Source: Planctomycetales bacterium (GTDB lineage Bacteria; Planctomycetota; Planctomycetia; Pirellulales; Pirellulaceae). Taken from it: 40,486 nucleotides of DNA. The translations under genes were made by a program, and so were the position numbers. Within the stretch, counting starts at the first letter, position 1. Each line of letters starts with the position of its first letter. The notes beneath the pieces were generated by a model. The model was not told the origin of the DNA, did not search any database, and saw only the letters and a list, made by a program, of their open reading frames with translations. Shown here in pieces: positions 1 through 7,811 of this stretch. The stretch is taken from the NCBI GenBank assembly GCA_020426845.1, contig JAGQPF010000315.1:1-40486 (forward strand), read 5' to 3'.

Positions 1-579
1 GGTAAGGCGACGGAGAAAGGCGGGTCTCAAGGCCAGAGCCTTGCTGCAATTGGCTTGCTGGTTGCAGTGTGGAATTGGCCGTAAACTCCTCCGTAGCGGC
101 GTTTTTCCTGGGCGTGGTTCGGCGCTAATTGGTTCGTCTTGATTCAGGAATCAGTTGACAATCAGGATGGCCCCGAACGCTACGAAAACTCGCAAACCAT
201 TGTCTGACGGGGGTTTACGCCGCCGAGAAAACAGAGAATGGTCATGAAATCGGTTGCGTTCGGGGAGCTTTTTCAGTTTGCGGAATTCGCCGACCGAGTG
301 GTTAACGCCAGACTCTCGCGTCGGCTCTCTTTTTGGCCGCGTCCTCTTTTTGGCCGCGTCCTCTTTTTGGCGGCGTCGTATCCGCAAGCTGGCCAGGGAC
401 TAACCACACAGAGAGTTCGCCGAGAGGGACGCGCGCGAGGACGCATACCGCCGGAGTTGCGTCGGCGATAGTCGTCAAAACTCTCTCGCTCTCTGCTTAA
501 CAGACCCCTTTGGGTTAACAACCTGGTTGGTTTCGCACCCCGAAAACAACCCTCTCGAACTCCCGTCTCGAGCGGCGAG
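1..579. other. Left-edge region without a recognisable gene
   Basis: No open frame here has a convincing start, ribosome binding site or recognisable protein. A plus-strand frame is open from base 1 to a TAA at 88-90 and could be the tail of a gene cut by the window edge, but its translation resembles nothing I know. The only clear structure is the short tandem repeat at 327-377, described separately. The region probably carries the promoter of the nucleotidyltransferase gene starting at 580. Confidence 0.4.
327..377. repeat. Three tandem copies of a 17-bp unit
   Basis: The unit CTCTTTTTGGCCGCGTC occurs at 327-343 and 344-360, and with one change (CCGC to CGGC) at 361-377. The copies abut without spacers. 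It lies about 200 bp upstream of the gene at 580. No coding role is apparent. Slipped-strand expansion is the simplest origin. Confidence 0.9.
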
Positions 580-1440
580 ATGACCGAATTCGACCGGGCC
601 TTGCTCGCGCTGAACGACACAACGCCTGAGGCCGAACAGGTTCAGCTACGATTGCTTCGCGAGAAGTCGCCTTCCGAGCGCGCCGGGATGGCGCAAAGGC
701 ATTCCGCCGAGATCATCCGACTCGCCAGGCGTGCCATCCAGCGTCTTCATCCCGAGTTCACCGAGAGCGAGATCGGCCGTCGCTTCATCGAGCTACACTA
801 TGGCGAAGAACTCGCCAAAGACGTGGATGCGCCCGGTGGATCGAGGATGGATCATGCAATCGATATGGTGGATGCTCTACGTCCAGTTCTCCGCGAACTG
901 GATCGGCTCGGCGTCCGCTATTACATCGGCGGTTCGGTTGCCAGCTCCAGCCACGGTGTGGGGCGCAGCACGCTCGACGTCGACGTGGTTGCGGAGTTAA
1001 ATGAAGCATCTGCGCGTAGCCTGATGGAAGCGCTGCAAGACAACTACTACGTCAGCCAGCCGGCAGTTCTTGACGCCGTGAAACGTCGATCGTCATTTAG
1101 CCTCATTTGCCTGGCGACTTCGTTCAAGATCGACATCTTCGTCAGCCAGGATCGCGCGTTTGACCGTTCGGTGCTCGACCGTGCCAAGGCAGAGCTTCTC
1201 GGTGCAGCAGACCCCATATCAGTACGTCTGGCGGCAGCGGAAGACATCATTCTGCTCAAGCTCGAGTGGTTTCGGCTGGGCAACGAGGCCTCCCAACGCC
1301 AGTGGGATGACGTCACACAGGTCGTCAAACTGCAGGGCGATCAACTCGATCAAGGCTACCTTCATCACTGGGCCAACGCACTTGGCGTCGCGGACTTGCT
1401 TGACCGTTTGTTGTCAGAGGTTGAGATGAACGGAAATTGA
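580..1440 (+). CDS. Nucleotidyltransferase-fold protein of unknown substrate
   Basis: A 286-aa protein in two parts. Residues about 1-95 are mainly helical and match a segment seen in front of other nucleotidyltransferase-like orphans. Residues about 105-230 show the fold's signature: a Gly-Gly-Ser turn (IGGSVASSSHG) followed by a D-x-D pair in STLDVDVVAEL, the expected metal ligands. The later stretch AAAEDIILLKLEWFRLG is typical of AbiEii-like and related nucleotidyltransferases. The ATG at 580 begins a long clean frame but its ribosome binding site is weak. The next gene starts 85 bp downstream on the same strand, so the two may be co-transcribed. I cannot say whether it modifies nucleotides, tRNA or protein. 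An antitoxin/toxin role is possible but no known partner is visible. Confidence 0.75.
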   Translation: MTEFDRALLALNDTTPEAEQVQLRLLREKSPSERAGMAQRHSAEIIRLARRAIQRLHPEFTESEIGRRFIELHYGEELAKDVDAPGGSRMDHAIDMVDALRPVLRELDRLGVRYYIGGSVASSSHGVGRSTLDVDVVAELNEASARSLMEALQDNYYVSQPAVLDAVKRRSSFSLICLATSFKIDIFVSQDRAFDRSVLDRAKAELLGAADPISVRLAAAEDIILLKLEWFRLGNEASQRQWDDVTQVVKLQGDQLDQGYLHHWANALGVADLLDRLLSEVEMNGN

Positions 1441-1525
1441 TCGGAGCTGGCAAGCGTGGTTTGCCGTTGAGCATGCTCACGACTTCGGGGACTTGTTGGC
1501 GGCACAAGTGCAAAGGGAGCAAAGG

Positions 1526-1903
1526 ATGGTACAGCCTGGAACACGGACCAACTTCCCGAAGAGGAAGATCTCAGAGACGTTTCTCGAATTTGCGGAACCC
1601 CTGCTAATCCCGCTTGGCCCCGACACCACCGAGCAGGAAATGAATCAAGCCCTGCAGGTTGCCTTTACCGTGTGGAACGCTGTCGTCTACGAGACTGTCC
1701 ATAACGACACTCAGTTTCTCGAAATGCTCCAGGTCTTGACCGCTGGCCAGGCGGAAGTCGTGGCGATCGTTAACCAGCTGATCGATCGTAAACGTCACCA
1801 GTTCGGCGACGACCATCGCTTGGTTGGAAACTTCAAATTGACGATGAAGAACGGCGAACTGAATCTCTGGGCGGAAGCCAGGGATCCAACACCGGCAAAG
1901 TGA
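1526..1903 (+). CDS. Small conserved hypothetical protein
   Basis: A 125-aa acidic, helix-rich soluble protein without signal peptide or membrane segment. I prefer ATG 1526 over upstream TTG codons at 1493/1496 because AGGGAG lies about ten bases before the ATG. The N-terminal part (KRKISETFLEFAEPLL) looks like that of small orphan proteins found in planctomycetes and cyanobacteria, but I know no function. It follows the nucleotidyltransferase gene by 85 bp on the same strand and precedes a dead recombinase gene by 25 bp, so it sits at the edge of a mobile or decaying segment. Confidence 0.6.
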   Translation: MVQPGTRTNFPKRKISETFLEFAEPLLIPLGPDTTEQEMNQALQVAFTVWNAVVYETVHNDTQFLEMLQVLTAGQAEVVAIVNQLIDRKRHQFGDDHRLVGNFKLTMKNGELNLWAEARDPTPAK

Positions 1904-1928
1904 CCGATCGCGCAGCAGCTTTCAGGTC

Positions 1929-2358
1929 ATGCAGCTCGCAGCCGCGGAGTTTCAGGCAACTGTGGACGATTCGGAAGAAGCGATTGAGAGATTCCGAGAC
2001 CGCATCCGCCGGTGTGCCATCTACACTCGCCAGTCGCGGGTTTCGCATAGAGTTCTGACGTCGTGTGACGCCCAGTATTAAATCTGTGATGACTTCGGCG
2101 AAGCGCGCGACTGGCTGATTCTGGATGAGCGATACGACGACATGGCGAGGACTTCGTTCTGGCAAATCCCAATCTGTCCGTTCCAAGAGCAATTCATCAG
2201 TGGGTTGATGGGTCACAAGACGGCTGGAATCCGGTCCGAGTCCTTCGTTGGGATGTGAGCAGCGGTGTTTGGGAAGGTGTTGCCGTTGCAAGAACAGCGG
2301 AATTTGGGGCTCAATCTGCTCACGGCAAGGCCATCCTTGTTTGCTGCTCCAACTTCTC
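1929..2358 (+). pseudogene. Decayed serine recombinase (resolvase/invertase family)
   Basis: From ATG 1929 the frame reads RCAIYTRQSR, the catalytic-serine strand of large serine recombinases, then SCDAQY followed by a TAA at 2079-2081 where intact relatives usually have Glu before ICxDF. Reading through the stop gives ICDDFGEARDWLILDERYDDM, again typical of the family. A frameshift near 2163-2167 then moves the homology to another frame (ANPNLSVPRAIHQWVDG). A weaker piece (EFGAQSAHGKAIL) continues to about 2358. The catalytic domain thus has at least one nonsense and one frameshift lesion, and the DNA-binding C-terminal part is absent. The last 40 bp overlap the 3' end of the oppositely oriented gene at 2320-2880. 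Original start and end are uncertain. Confidence 0.72.
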
Positions 2359-2880
2359 GACCGTTACGTCGTATATGGCCTGCAAAAGGGAGATTGAGCC
2401 ATTTGCCAACCAAACCGTCTCACCGGCTCCCGTCTGTCTTAGCCTCTCCAACTCTGGGGTGGCCTGGATCCAGTCAGAAAAGAATTCCGGTGGCGACGCT
2501 TGGGCTTCGGTCAAGTCGAGAAGATAGAAAGACACGTCAGGAACGCCTCTCGTAGCTCGCCATTTGCGCGCAAGCTGGCTGAACTTCTGCTTCCCGACTT
2601 CTGACGCCAAGGACCAAGATACGTGTGCGAAGATCACGGCACGATCTGAAGAAATGACGTGGTCCCAGTCGGCTTGAGAACTGATGGTTTGATATGGCAT
2701 GGTCCGAACCCCCAGCAATGCTCCAAGGGGCTCGCGATATCGGGCAAGCAATAAAGCTGAGACAAGCCAGGCTGCATGCATCACCCTCAATGTGAAACGA
2801 GGCACGAGACTCTCCGAACCTCTCGACGGAAGTTCATCAAAGGTGAATTGATGAGACTCGCCCCCAGTTGGTCGGCTCAT
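2320..2880 (-). CDS. Membrane-anchored thioredoxin-like protein lacking CxxC
   Basis: A 186-aa protein. Residues about 30-48 form one hydrophobic stretch, preceded by a charged N-terminal segment, so the rest should face outward. Residues about 65-160 look like a thioredoxin fold: SSDRAVIFAHVSWS, then a helix ending KFSQLARKW, a strand VSFYLLDLTE, and the late GAGETVWLANG turn. The place of WCxxC is taken by WSLA, so it cannot do dithiol chemistry; a binding or structural role is more likely. The ATG at 2880 lies 20 bp after the stop of the small membrane protein gene upstream, suggesting a two-gene operon. Its last codons overlap the recombinase remnant on the other strand. Confidence 0.65.
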   Translation of the reverse strand: MSRPTGGESHQFTFDELPSRGSESLVPRFTLRVMHAAWLVSALLLARYREPLGALLGVRTMPYQTISSQADWDHVISSDRAVIFAHVSWSLASEVGKQKFSQLARKWRATRGVPDVSFYLLDLTEAQASPPEFFSDWIQATPELERLRQTGAGETVWLANGSISLLQAIYDVTVEKLEQQTRMALP

Positions 2881-2900
2881 TGCTTGTCAAGCCAAGGCGG

Positions 2901-3269
2901 TCAGTCCGCAGAGTAAAGCAAGGGAGCAGTCGGTTCCGCATTCGTCACTTCATGGAGAATGCGTCGGGCGCCAAAGAACCAAAACCAATGCCTAGTCACG
3001 AAATATGAGGGGGGCGATACGATCCAAGTCTTCTTCCCGCTCACGTCTACTTGAAGGTAAGTAACAGCGACGGAGGGGTAGTCCTCCAATGGCTCTTCCC
3101 ATGAATACGCCATGGGGACCACGTGCTCGCGCAACACGAAGGGACAGGGGCATTCTTGGCCTCGTGTGGCAGCGCGTTTAGTGGCTTCCCACGCGCCGAA
3201 GTATGCCGCCACTACGAGCAGAAGCACAAACAAATGGCGAACCGTGATCCGGGGAGTGAAGCGTCGCAT
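2901..3269 (-). CDS. Small single-pass membrane protein, unknown function
   Basis: A 122-aa protein beginning MRRFTPRITVRHLFVLLLVVAAYFG: basic N-terminus, then one hydrophobic helix (about residues 11-26), either an uncleaved signal or a membrane anchor. The remaining ~95 residues are soluble and carry one CPC pair (residues about 40-42). Small proteins with this MRRFTxRxxxxxLxVVA-like start are frequent in planctomycetes. It lies 20 bp upstream of the thioredoxin-like gene and is probably co-transcribed with it. I do not recognise a function. Confidence 0.6.
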   Translation of the reverse strand: MRRFTPRITVRHLFVLLLVVAAYFGAWEATKRAATRGQECPCPFVLREHVVPMAYSWEEPLEDYPSVAVTYLQVDVSGKKTWIVSPPSYFVTRHWFWFFGARRILHEVTNAEPTAPLLYSAD

Positions 3270-3850
3270 ACCGACATTGTCACATCATCGACCGTCCTGT
3301 CCAAGCCAAATCACCAAGGCGCCCCACAATCCGTTCTTGACCGGGAGACCGCCGACCGTAGTCAAAGGTATGCAATGACTTTCGCCCTGCTGTCCCAAAT
3401 TGCCGTCGCATCAATCTACGCCACAGCTGTCCATGGGAACAGCAGCTGAGGGGACCTCCGTGCTCGGGGTGTCGACCACGCGCGCAGCCTCACTGGCGCG
3501 CACATGACCGACAGTCCTTGGTTGCCAACGACGATCGCACAGCCAACTCAAGTGGGCGTGTCATCGGCGGGCAGCGAGCCGGCTGTTATTTCTGTGTGCA
3601 ACCTTGACCACATTCAGCGCTACTCCCGCCAGCCCACCTCTGCGGCGCCAGTCCGCCTCTGCGGCGATTGGGCGCAGATCCCGCTCGAAACTGATGCCGC
3701 TCGATTCGGCGTCCGCCCCGTCGTTGTCCATGCCTGCCACCGTGCTTGCTTCGATGAATCGAGCGCCCACGCCTAGTGTCGTTCTCCGCGACGCAGTATC
3801 ATCGGGATACGTTTTTCACCAAGTGAATTCCTTCTTGAGGCGACTGGGTC
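3270..3850. other. Gene-free spacer between divergent genes
   Basis: No frame here has a recognisable product. It separates the minus-strand membrane-protein pair from the plus-strand monooxygenase and must hold promoters for both directions. The only visible structure is a short direct repeat, CCTCTGCGGCG, twice around 3640-3670. A minus-strand frame (3561-3770) is open but has no recognisable homology. Confidence 0.45.
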
Positions 3851-4135
3851 ATGATAACTGTTGGCATGAATTATCACGTGATTGAGGGCAAGCAGCAGGA
3901 TTTTGAGGAGAAGTTTGCCGCAGTGATCGACGCCTTGAACGCCGCCGAAGGCCATAGCAGCTCGACGTTGTGGAAGGATGTCAGCGACGGCGCCTCGTAC
4001 TTGATCACGAGCGAATGGTCGGATGAGCAGGCGTTCACGGATTTCATTCGCAGCGATGCCTTTCGCGCGGTGACAAGCTGGGGAAAAGAGCAGATTCTCT
4101 CCGGCCGGCCACAGCACAAGATTTACAAGCAGTAG
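3851..4135 (+). CDS. Antibiotic-biosynthesis-monooxygenase (ABM) domain protein
   Basis: A 94-aa single-domain protein with the dimeric ferredoxin-like alpha+beta barrel pattern of the ABM/IsdG superfamily: strand MITVGMNYHVIEGK, helix DFEEKFAAVIDAL, strand SSSTLWKDVSDGASYLITSEW, helix AFTDFIRSDAFRAV. The SEW followed by a helix is the usual family signature. Members act as cofactor-free oxygenases or small ligand binders; the substrate cannot be deduced here. GAGG lies about ten bases before the ATG. ATG 3866 (residue 6) is an alternative start. It stands alone, with large gaps either side. Confidence 0.75.
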   Translation: MITVGMNYHVIEGKQQDFEEKFAAVIDALNAAEGHSSSTLWKDVSDGASYLITSEWSDEQAFTDFIRSDAFRAVTSWGKEQILSGRPQHKIYKQ

Positions 4136-4397
4136 CCGCGTTGCAGCTGCCGGAGCAGGCCGCCATGGCAATCTTGAGCGGTGCACGATCATTGCGTGCT
4201 GTGCGCCTCCGCAGCCAGTCTGCACCCAGTCTGCGGCCACCGACGAGCCGCTCCCGGTCGGCCCGCACGGTCCGCTGCTGGCCGGGCGGGCAATCGATAT
4301 TCGGCAGAGCGGACCTCGGTGGCCGACAGGCCGAAGTGTCTCCACAGCTTCGCATTCGGTTTGGCAGCGCTGGGCAGGCTTGGCGGCACAACCGCAA

Positions 4398-5201
4398 CTA
4401 CGGGGCGACGCTTTTCAGCATGGTCTCGATGAGACTCTTCAGTTGGGGGTTGGCTTCATCGTCTCGAAGTTTGCCTAGTTCCCCTCGAAGGAGAGCCGTC
4501 GCATCCGGCTGACCGTTGGGTGTGATTGGCGCCTTCGAGTGCTTCTCGTACAGATCGAAGGCATCCGGGAAGTTCTTTTTCAGTTCGGCCTCGTTTTTCG
4601 CTCGCACTCGTTTGCCATTCACGGAAACGGTGATTCCTTTTTCGTTCTCGGTGATCGAGACCGTCTTGCCATCCTCAATCACCGAGATGCTGCGGTCTTG
4701 TGATGTATGCGTCTGGAACTGCCCCGGCAGTCCTGCTCCGCCGCCACCTCCCGCTCGAGCTGAGCCGCCTGCGGATGCGCGAGCCGAGGTTCTTGCTTTG
4801 CTCATGCCCTCTTCATACAGGCGATACGCATCCGGAAACCGTTTTTCTAGCTCCGCAACATTCTTTGCTCGCACGCTGTGCCCGTTGACGGAAACCGTAA
4901 TCCCGGCGGCATTTTCCGCAATGGAAACCCGCATGCCATCCTTGCTGAACGAGACACTGCGGCTTGCCGACGCGCTTGAGCTAGTTCGTTGCTGAGACTG
5001 CGGTCCAGAGCGAGAATAGCCGCCCTCGTCGTCATCATTCTGGCCAGTGGCGCCACTGACGGTCCCGAATCCGAACGACTTCGTCACAGCCAAACCTCCG
5101 CTGCGCTGGGCGGGGACTGCCTGAGCGGAAGCCAAATCCGCCAGGCAGATGCCGCACGCCACTGCAATTGTCAGGCCAACATAGTGGGAGTAAGACTTCA
5201 T
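4398..5201 (-). CDS. Secreted protein with two copies of a ~50-residue repeat (paralogue A)
   Basis: A 267-aa exported protein with a signal peptide ending near residue 26 (LADLASAQ). It contains two copies of one module, at about residues 82-134 and 172-223. Each reads S-(V/I)-S-x4-DG-x-x-VSI-x-EN-x2-GITVSVNG-x-x-VRAKN-x-x-EL-x-x-xFPDAxxLYE. The modules are joined by Ser/Ala- and Gly-rich linkers and followed by a short tail (RGELGKLRDDEANPQLKSL). The Ser/Gly linkers suggest an extracellular or periplasmic flexible protein. A paralogue with the same module lies 214 bp upstream on the same strand. I know no function for the module; it may be a small beta-strand-plus-helix binding unit. Confidence 0.75.
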   Translation of the reverse strand: MKSYSHYVGLTIAVACGICLADLASAQAVPAQRSGGLAVTKSFGFGTVSGATGQNDDDEGGYSRSGPQSQQRTSSSASASRSVSFSKDGMRVSIAENAAGITVSVNGHSVRAKNVAELEKRFPDAYRLYEEGMSKARTSARASAGGSARAGGGGGAGLPGQFQTHTSQDRSISVIEDGKTVSITENEKGITVSVNGKRVRAKNEAELKKNFPDAFDLYEKHSKAPITPNGQPDATALLRGELGKLRDDEANPQLKSLIETMLKSVAP

Positions 5202-5415
5202 TCTCTGTTCCGTGGATGAGTGTGAGTGGTTGGGTAATTGTCGGGGAATTTACGTAAAGCCGGTCTTTGAAAGCCATTCGTGAGCGTTGCCGAAGCCTCA
5301 AATCGTTCAGCAAAAAGTCGGATGCTTTCTCTTGCCCTGTTTGGGCGTATCAAGACGCTGGTTAGCCAGATCGGCGTTTCGCGTCATCTTGCCGGAGAGA
5401 CTTCTCAAGCTGGAT

Positions 5416-6117
5416 TCACTTCACTGCCGGTTGACCGTCGCCGCCATCCGCTGCCGCCAATTGCTCCTCGAACATTCTGAAGGCTTCCGGGAACCCCTTC
5501 CGCAATTGGCTGAGACTGTTCGCTCGCACGCGTTTTCCGTCCACGGAAACCGCGATCCCGGCCTCGGTCTCGGTGATTGAAACCTTCTTGCCATTCTCCA
5601 TCAGCGAGACGCTGCGGCCTTGTCGTGAGTTGAAGTCGAGCGGTCCTGACATGCCGCCACCGGCAAGCGCGCGGTTTGCATTTGAATAGCTGTTCTTCAG
5701 CGCGGCAAAACGTCCAAGCAGGAGCAGCTTTTCGCGACCGAGCGTGCGTTCATACAAGCGGTAGGCATCCGGGTACCTTTGCCTCAGTTCGGCGCCATCC
5801 TTGGCTCGCACGCTTCGTCCATTGACGGTGACCGTGATCCCGGCGGGATTTTCTTCGATTAGAATCGGTCCGTAGCAACTATTGTGGTACCTGCCCGTGA
5901 ACGGGAGGGAGTCGAGTTCGGTGCGTGGATAGCCTTGGTCGTAGTCATCGGAATTCCGGCCTTTATTGCCACCGACGATTCCGTTATCGAGCGTTTGTCC
6001 CAAGGGAAAACCTCGGGGGCCTTGGCCCGGGAATCCTTGAGCGGAAGCGAAATCCAGCGAGTACGCGCTGCACGCCACTGCAGCTGCCAACCCGACACAC
6101 AGGGGGTAAGCCCTCAT
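5416..6117 (-). CDS. Secreted protein with the same ~50-residue repeat (paralogue B)
   Basis: A 233-aa exported protein. I choose ATG 6117 because AAGGAGCGG lies just upstream and a signal peptide follows directly (MRAYPLCVGLAAAVACSAY, cleavage near FASAQ). The longer frame reaching 6198 lacks these. It carries two copies of the module found in paralogue A: a degenerate first one that keeps ENPAGITVTVNGRSVRAK and YPDAYRLYE but has lost the S-V-S-x4-DG opening, and an intact second one (SVSLMENGKKVSITE, GIAVSVDGKRVRA, FPEAFRMFEE). Cys residues occur only near the degenerate module. It is upstream of paralogue A, so the pair is a tandem duplication, possibly one transcription unit. Function unknown. 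Confidence 0.75.
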   Translation of the reverse strand: MRAYPLCVGLAAAVACSAYSLDFASAQGFPGQGPRGFPLGQTLDNGIVGGNKGRNSDDYDQGYPRTELDSLPFTGRYHNSCYGPILIEENPAGITVTVNGRSVRAKDGAELRQRYPDAYRLYERTLGREKLLLLGRFAALKNSYSNANRALAGGGMSGPLDFNSRQGRSVSLMENGKKVSITETEAGIAVSVDGKRVRANSLSQLRKGFPEAFRMFEEQLAAADGGDGQPAVK

Positions 6118-6662
6118 CTTCCGCTCCTTGGTGAAACTGACGTCATTCCCGGCCCTGCTCCGCTTTGCGTAGAACCTCGGAATCGCCAGCGGATTCATCC
6201 AACTCAGTCGCGCGGTCGCTCTTCAGGTGGTTGCCGGCGACAGGCTAATGTCACTCATTTTTCGAAAGAACGGATGCTTTTTCCTACAGCGGATTCAGTC
6301 AAGGAGAGGCCTCGCGGCGAGCGTGTTGCGTTGCTGGAGCCTCAGAGCCGGCAAAGACGCACATGTGCTGACTTGACAGCGGTTCCGCGCATGCATCGTC
6401 TCCGCAGTCATATTTGCAGCGAACTCAAGCTCTTTGGTCCGGCGAGGCAAACTAGTCAACAGCCACTTGGCGCGAGATACTGTCGCTGTTGACCAAATCA
6501 AGGGGAGGAACCCGTTCCTCGAATGGGACGTACGCCGCGCGGAAGGCCGACGGAGCGGCAGTGAGACGAATCGGGTTGAATCGTCTGCCAGCGTCCGATC
6601 GCGGGTGAAGCGAGGTGCCCGATTTGGCCAAGCAAAGGCTTGACACAACGGAGTGACCGTCC
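6118..6662. other. Gene-free spacer between divergent genes
   Basis: About 545 bp between paralogue B (minus) and the gene at 6663 (plus). No frame gives a recognisable protein. It must hold promoters for both directions. GGAGTGA at about 6651-6657 is the ribosome binding site for the gene at 6663. TTGACA occurs at 6641-6646, but no matching -10 is evident at a useful distance. Confidence 0.45.
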
Positions 6663-7790
6663 ATGAGCAATTACCAATACATCTACTTCGCGGCAGTGGA
6701 CAAACCACTGGACGACAATGAGTTCGAGTTCATGGCGGAGCAGTCGACGCGGGCGGCGTTGACGCGGTGGGAATTCCAAAATGAATATCACTTTGGCGAC
6801 TTTCACGGCGACTCACTGGAGATGATGCGGACCGGTTTCGATGTGCATCTGCATTACGCGAACTTTGGCGTGCGCAAGCTAATGTTCCGGTTGCCGATGG
6901 GCCTTCCCGTGAGTGCGAAAGAGTTCAAGGCCTTTGCGGTGGAGAACGAGTTCGTGTGGAAAAAAGACAAGCGAGGAAAAGGCGGCGTGCTGTCGATCCA
7001 GCCGGAGTCCGATGGAGACGAATTCGCCTGGGGATATGTCGAGTTCGATGGATTGGTGGCGCAGCTGCCTAAAATTCGCGAAGCACTCATCGCCGGCGAC
7101 ACCCGGCCTCTCTATCTCGGCTGGTTGGCATGCGCTTGGGATGGCGATGCCCTTGAGCCGCCGGTGCCGGCGGGACTCAATAAGCTGTCTCCCTCGCTTT
7201 CCAAACTCGCCAGCTTCTATGAGATGGATCAAGACTTGCTCGAAGCCATCAGTGAAAAATCCGCAAAGCTGCCGCGCCAATCGGTGGTGAATGAGCTCAG
7301 TGTCGACGATTGGCTGGAACAACAATCTTCCGAGATGCTGCGATCGCTCCTGCGGCGTGTGCTTCAGGAGGATCCCGCCGCAGTGCGAGCCGAGTCGCTG
7401 GCTGCCATGCGAAACCAAGCCGGCAAGTCCGTTTGGCCAGCGACGCCTGGCTCTCGAACGCTTGAAGAAATTTACGATTTAGCCTCTGTCAAAGAGGACC
7501 AAAGAGAGAAGCGGGAGCTCGCCAGCGAGCAACGGAAACGCACAAAACGTCTGGCAATACTTCGTGAGGACCCGATGGCGGCGATCGCGAAAGTGGAGCG
7601 GCTGGTCCAAACCCGGAGGAGGGCCAACTATGCCGAAGCTGCGAAATTGCTCGCTGAGCTCCGCGAAGCGGTCGGTGGCGTCGAGGGGGAACGCCTTGCT
7701 GACAAGGTCGCCAGCAGAATCGTGACGGAGTATCCAACACTCCACTCACTTAAGCGAGCGTTCCAGGACGAGGGGTTGAGCTACAGGTGA
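6663..7790 (+). CDS. Conserved protein of unknown function
   Basis: A 375-aa soluble protein. Its N-terminal ~170 residues (SNYQYIYFAAVDKPLDDNEFEFM, then the conserved-looking FGDFHGDSLEMM, HYANFGVRKLMFRLP and LYLGWLACAW) match a family of bacterial orphans I recognise by pattern but not by function. The C-terminal half is strongly helical and charged, with a likely coiled coil at about residues 275-335 (KEDQREKRELASEQRKRTKR). No signal peptide or membrane segment. GGAGTGA precedes the ATG by six bases, fixing the start. It converges on the oxygenase gene with a 21-bp gap between stops, so there is no room for separate terminators beyond that junction. Confidence 0.65.
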   Translation: MSNYQYIYFAAVDKPLDDNEFEFMAEQSTRAALTRWEFQNEYHFGDFHGDSLEMMRTGFDVHLHYANFGVRKLMFRLPMGLPVSAKEFKAFAVENEFVWKKDKRGKGGVLSIQPESDGDEFAWGYVEFDGLVAQLPKIREALIAGDTRPLYLGWLACAWDGDALEPPVPAGLNKLSPSLSKLASFYEMDQDLLEAISEKSAKLPRQSVVNELSVDDWLEQQSSEMLRSLLRRVLQEDPAAVRAESLAAMRNQAGKSVWPATPGSRTLEEIYDLASVKEDQREKRELASEQRKRTKRLAILREDPMAAIAKVERLVQTRRRANYAEAAKLLAELREAVGGVEGERLADKVASRIVTEYPTLHSLKRAFQDEGLSYR

Positions 7791-7811
7791 AACGCCGAGT
7801 TCGCGTCGGAC

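Noticed and set aside
3773..4397. Minus-strand open frames overlapping the ABM monooxygenase and the spacer 4136-4397
   Set aside because: They are antisense to a recognisable gene and have no motifs. The spacer itself showed no recognisable feature.
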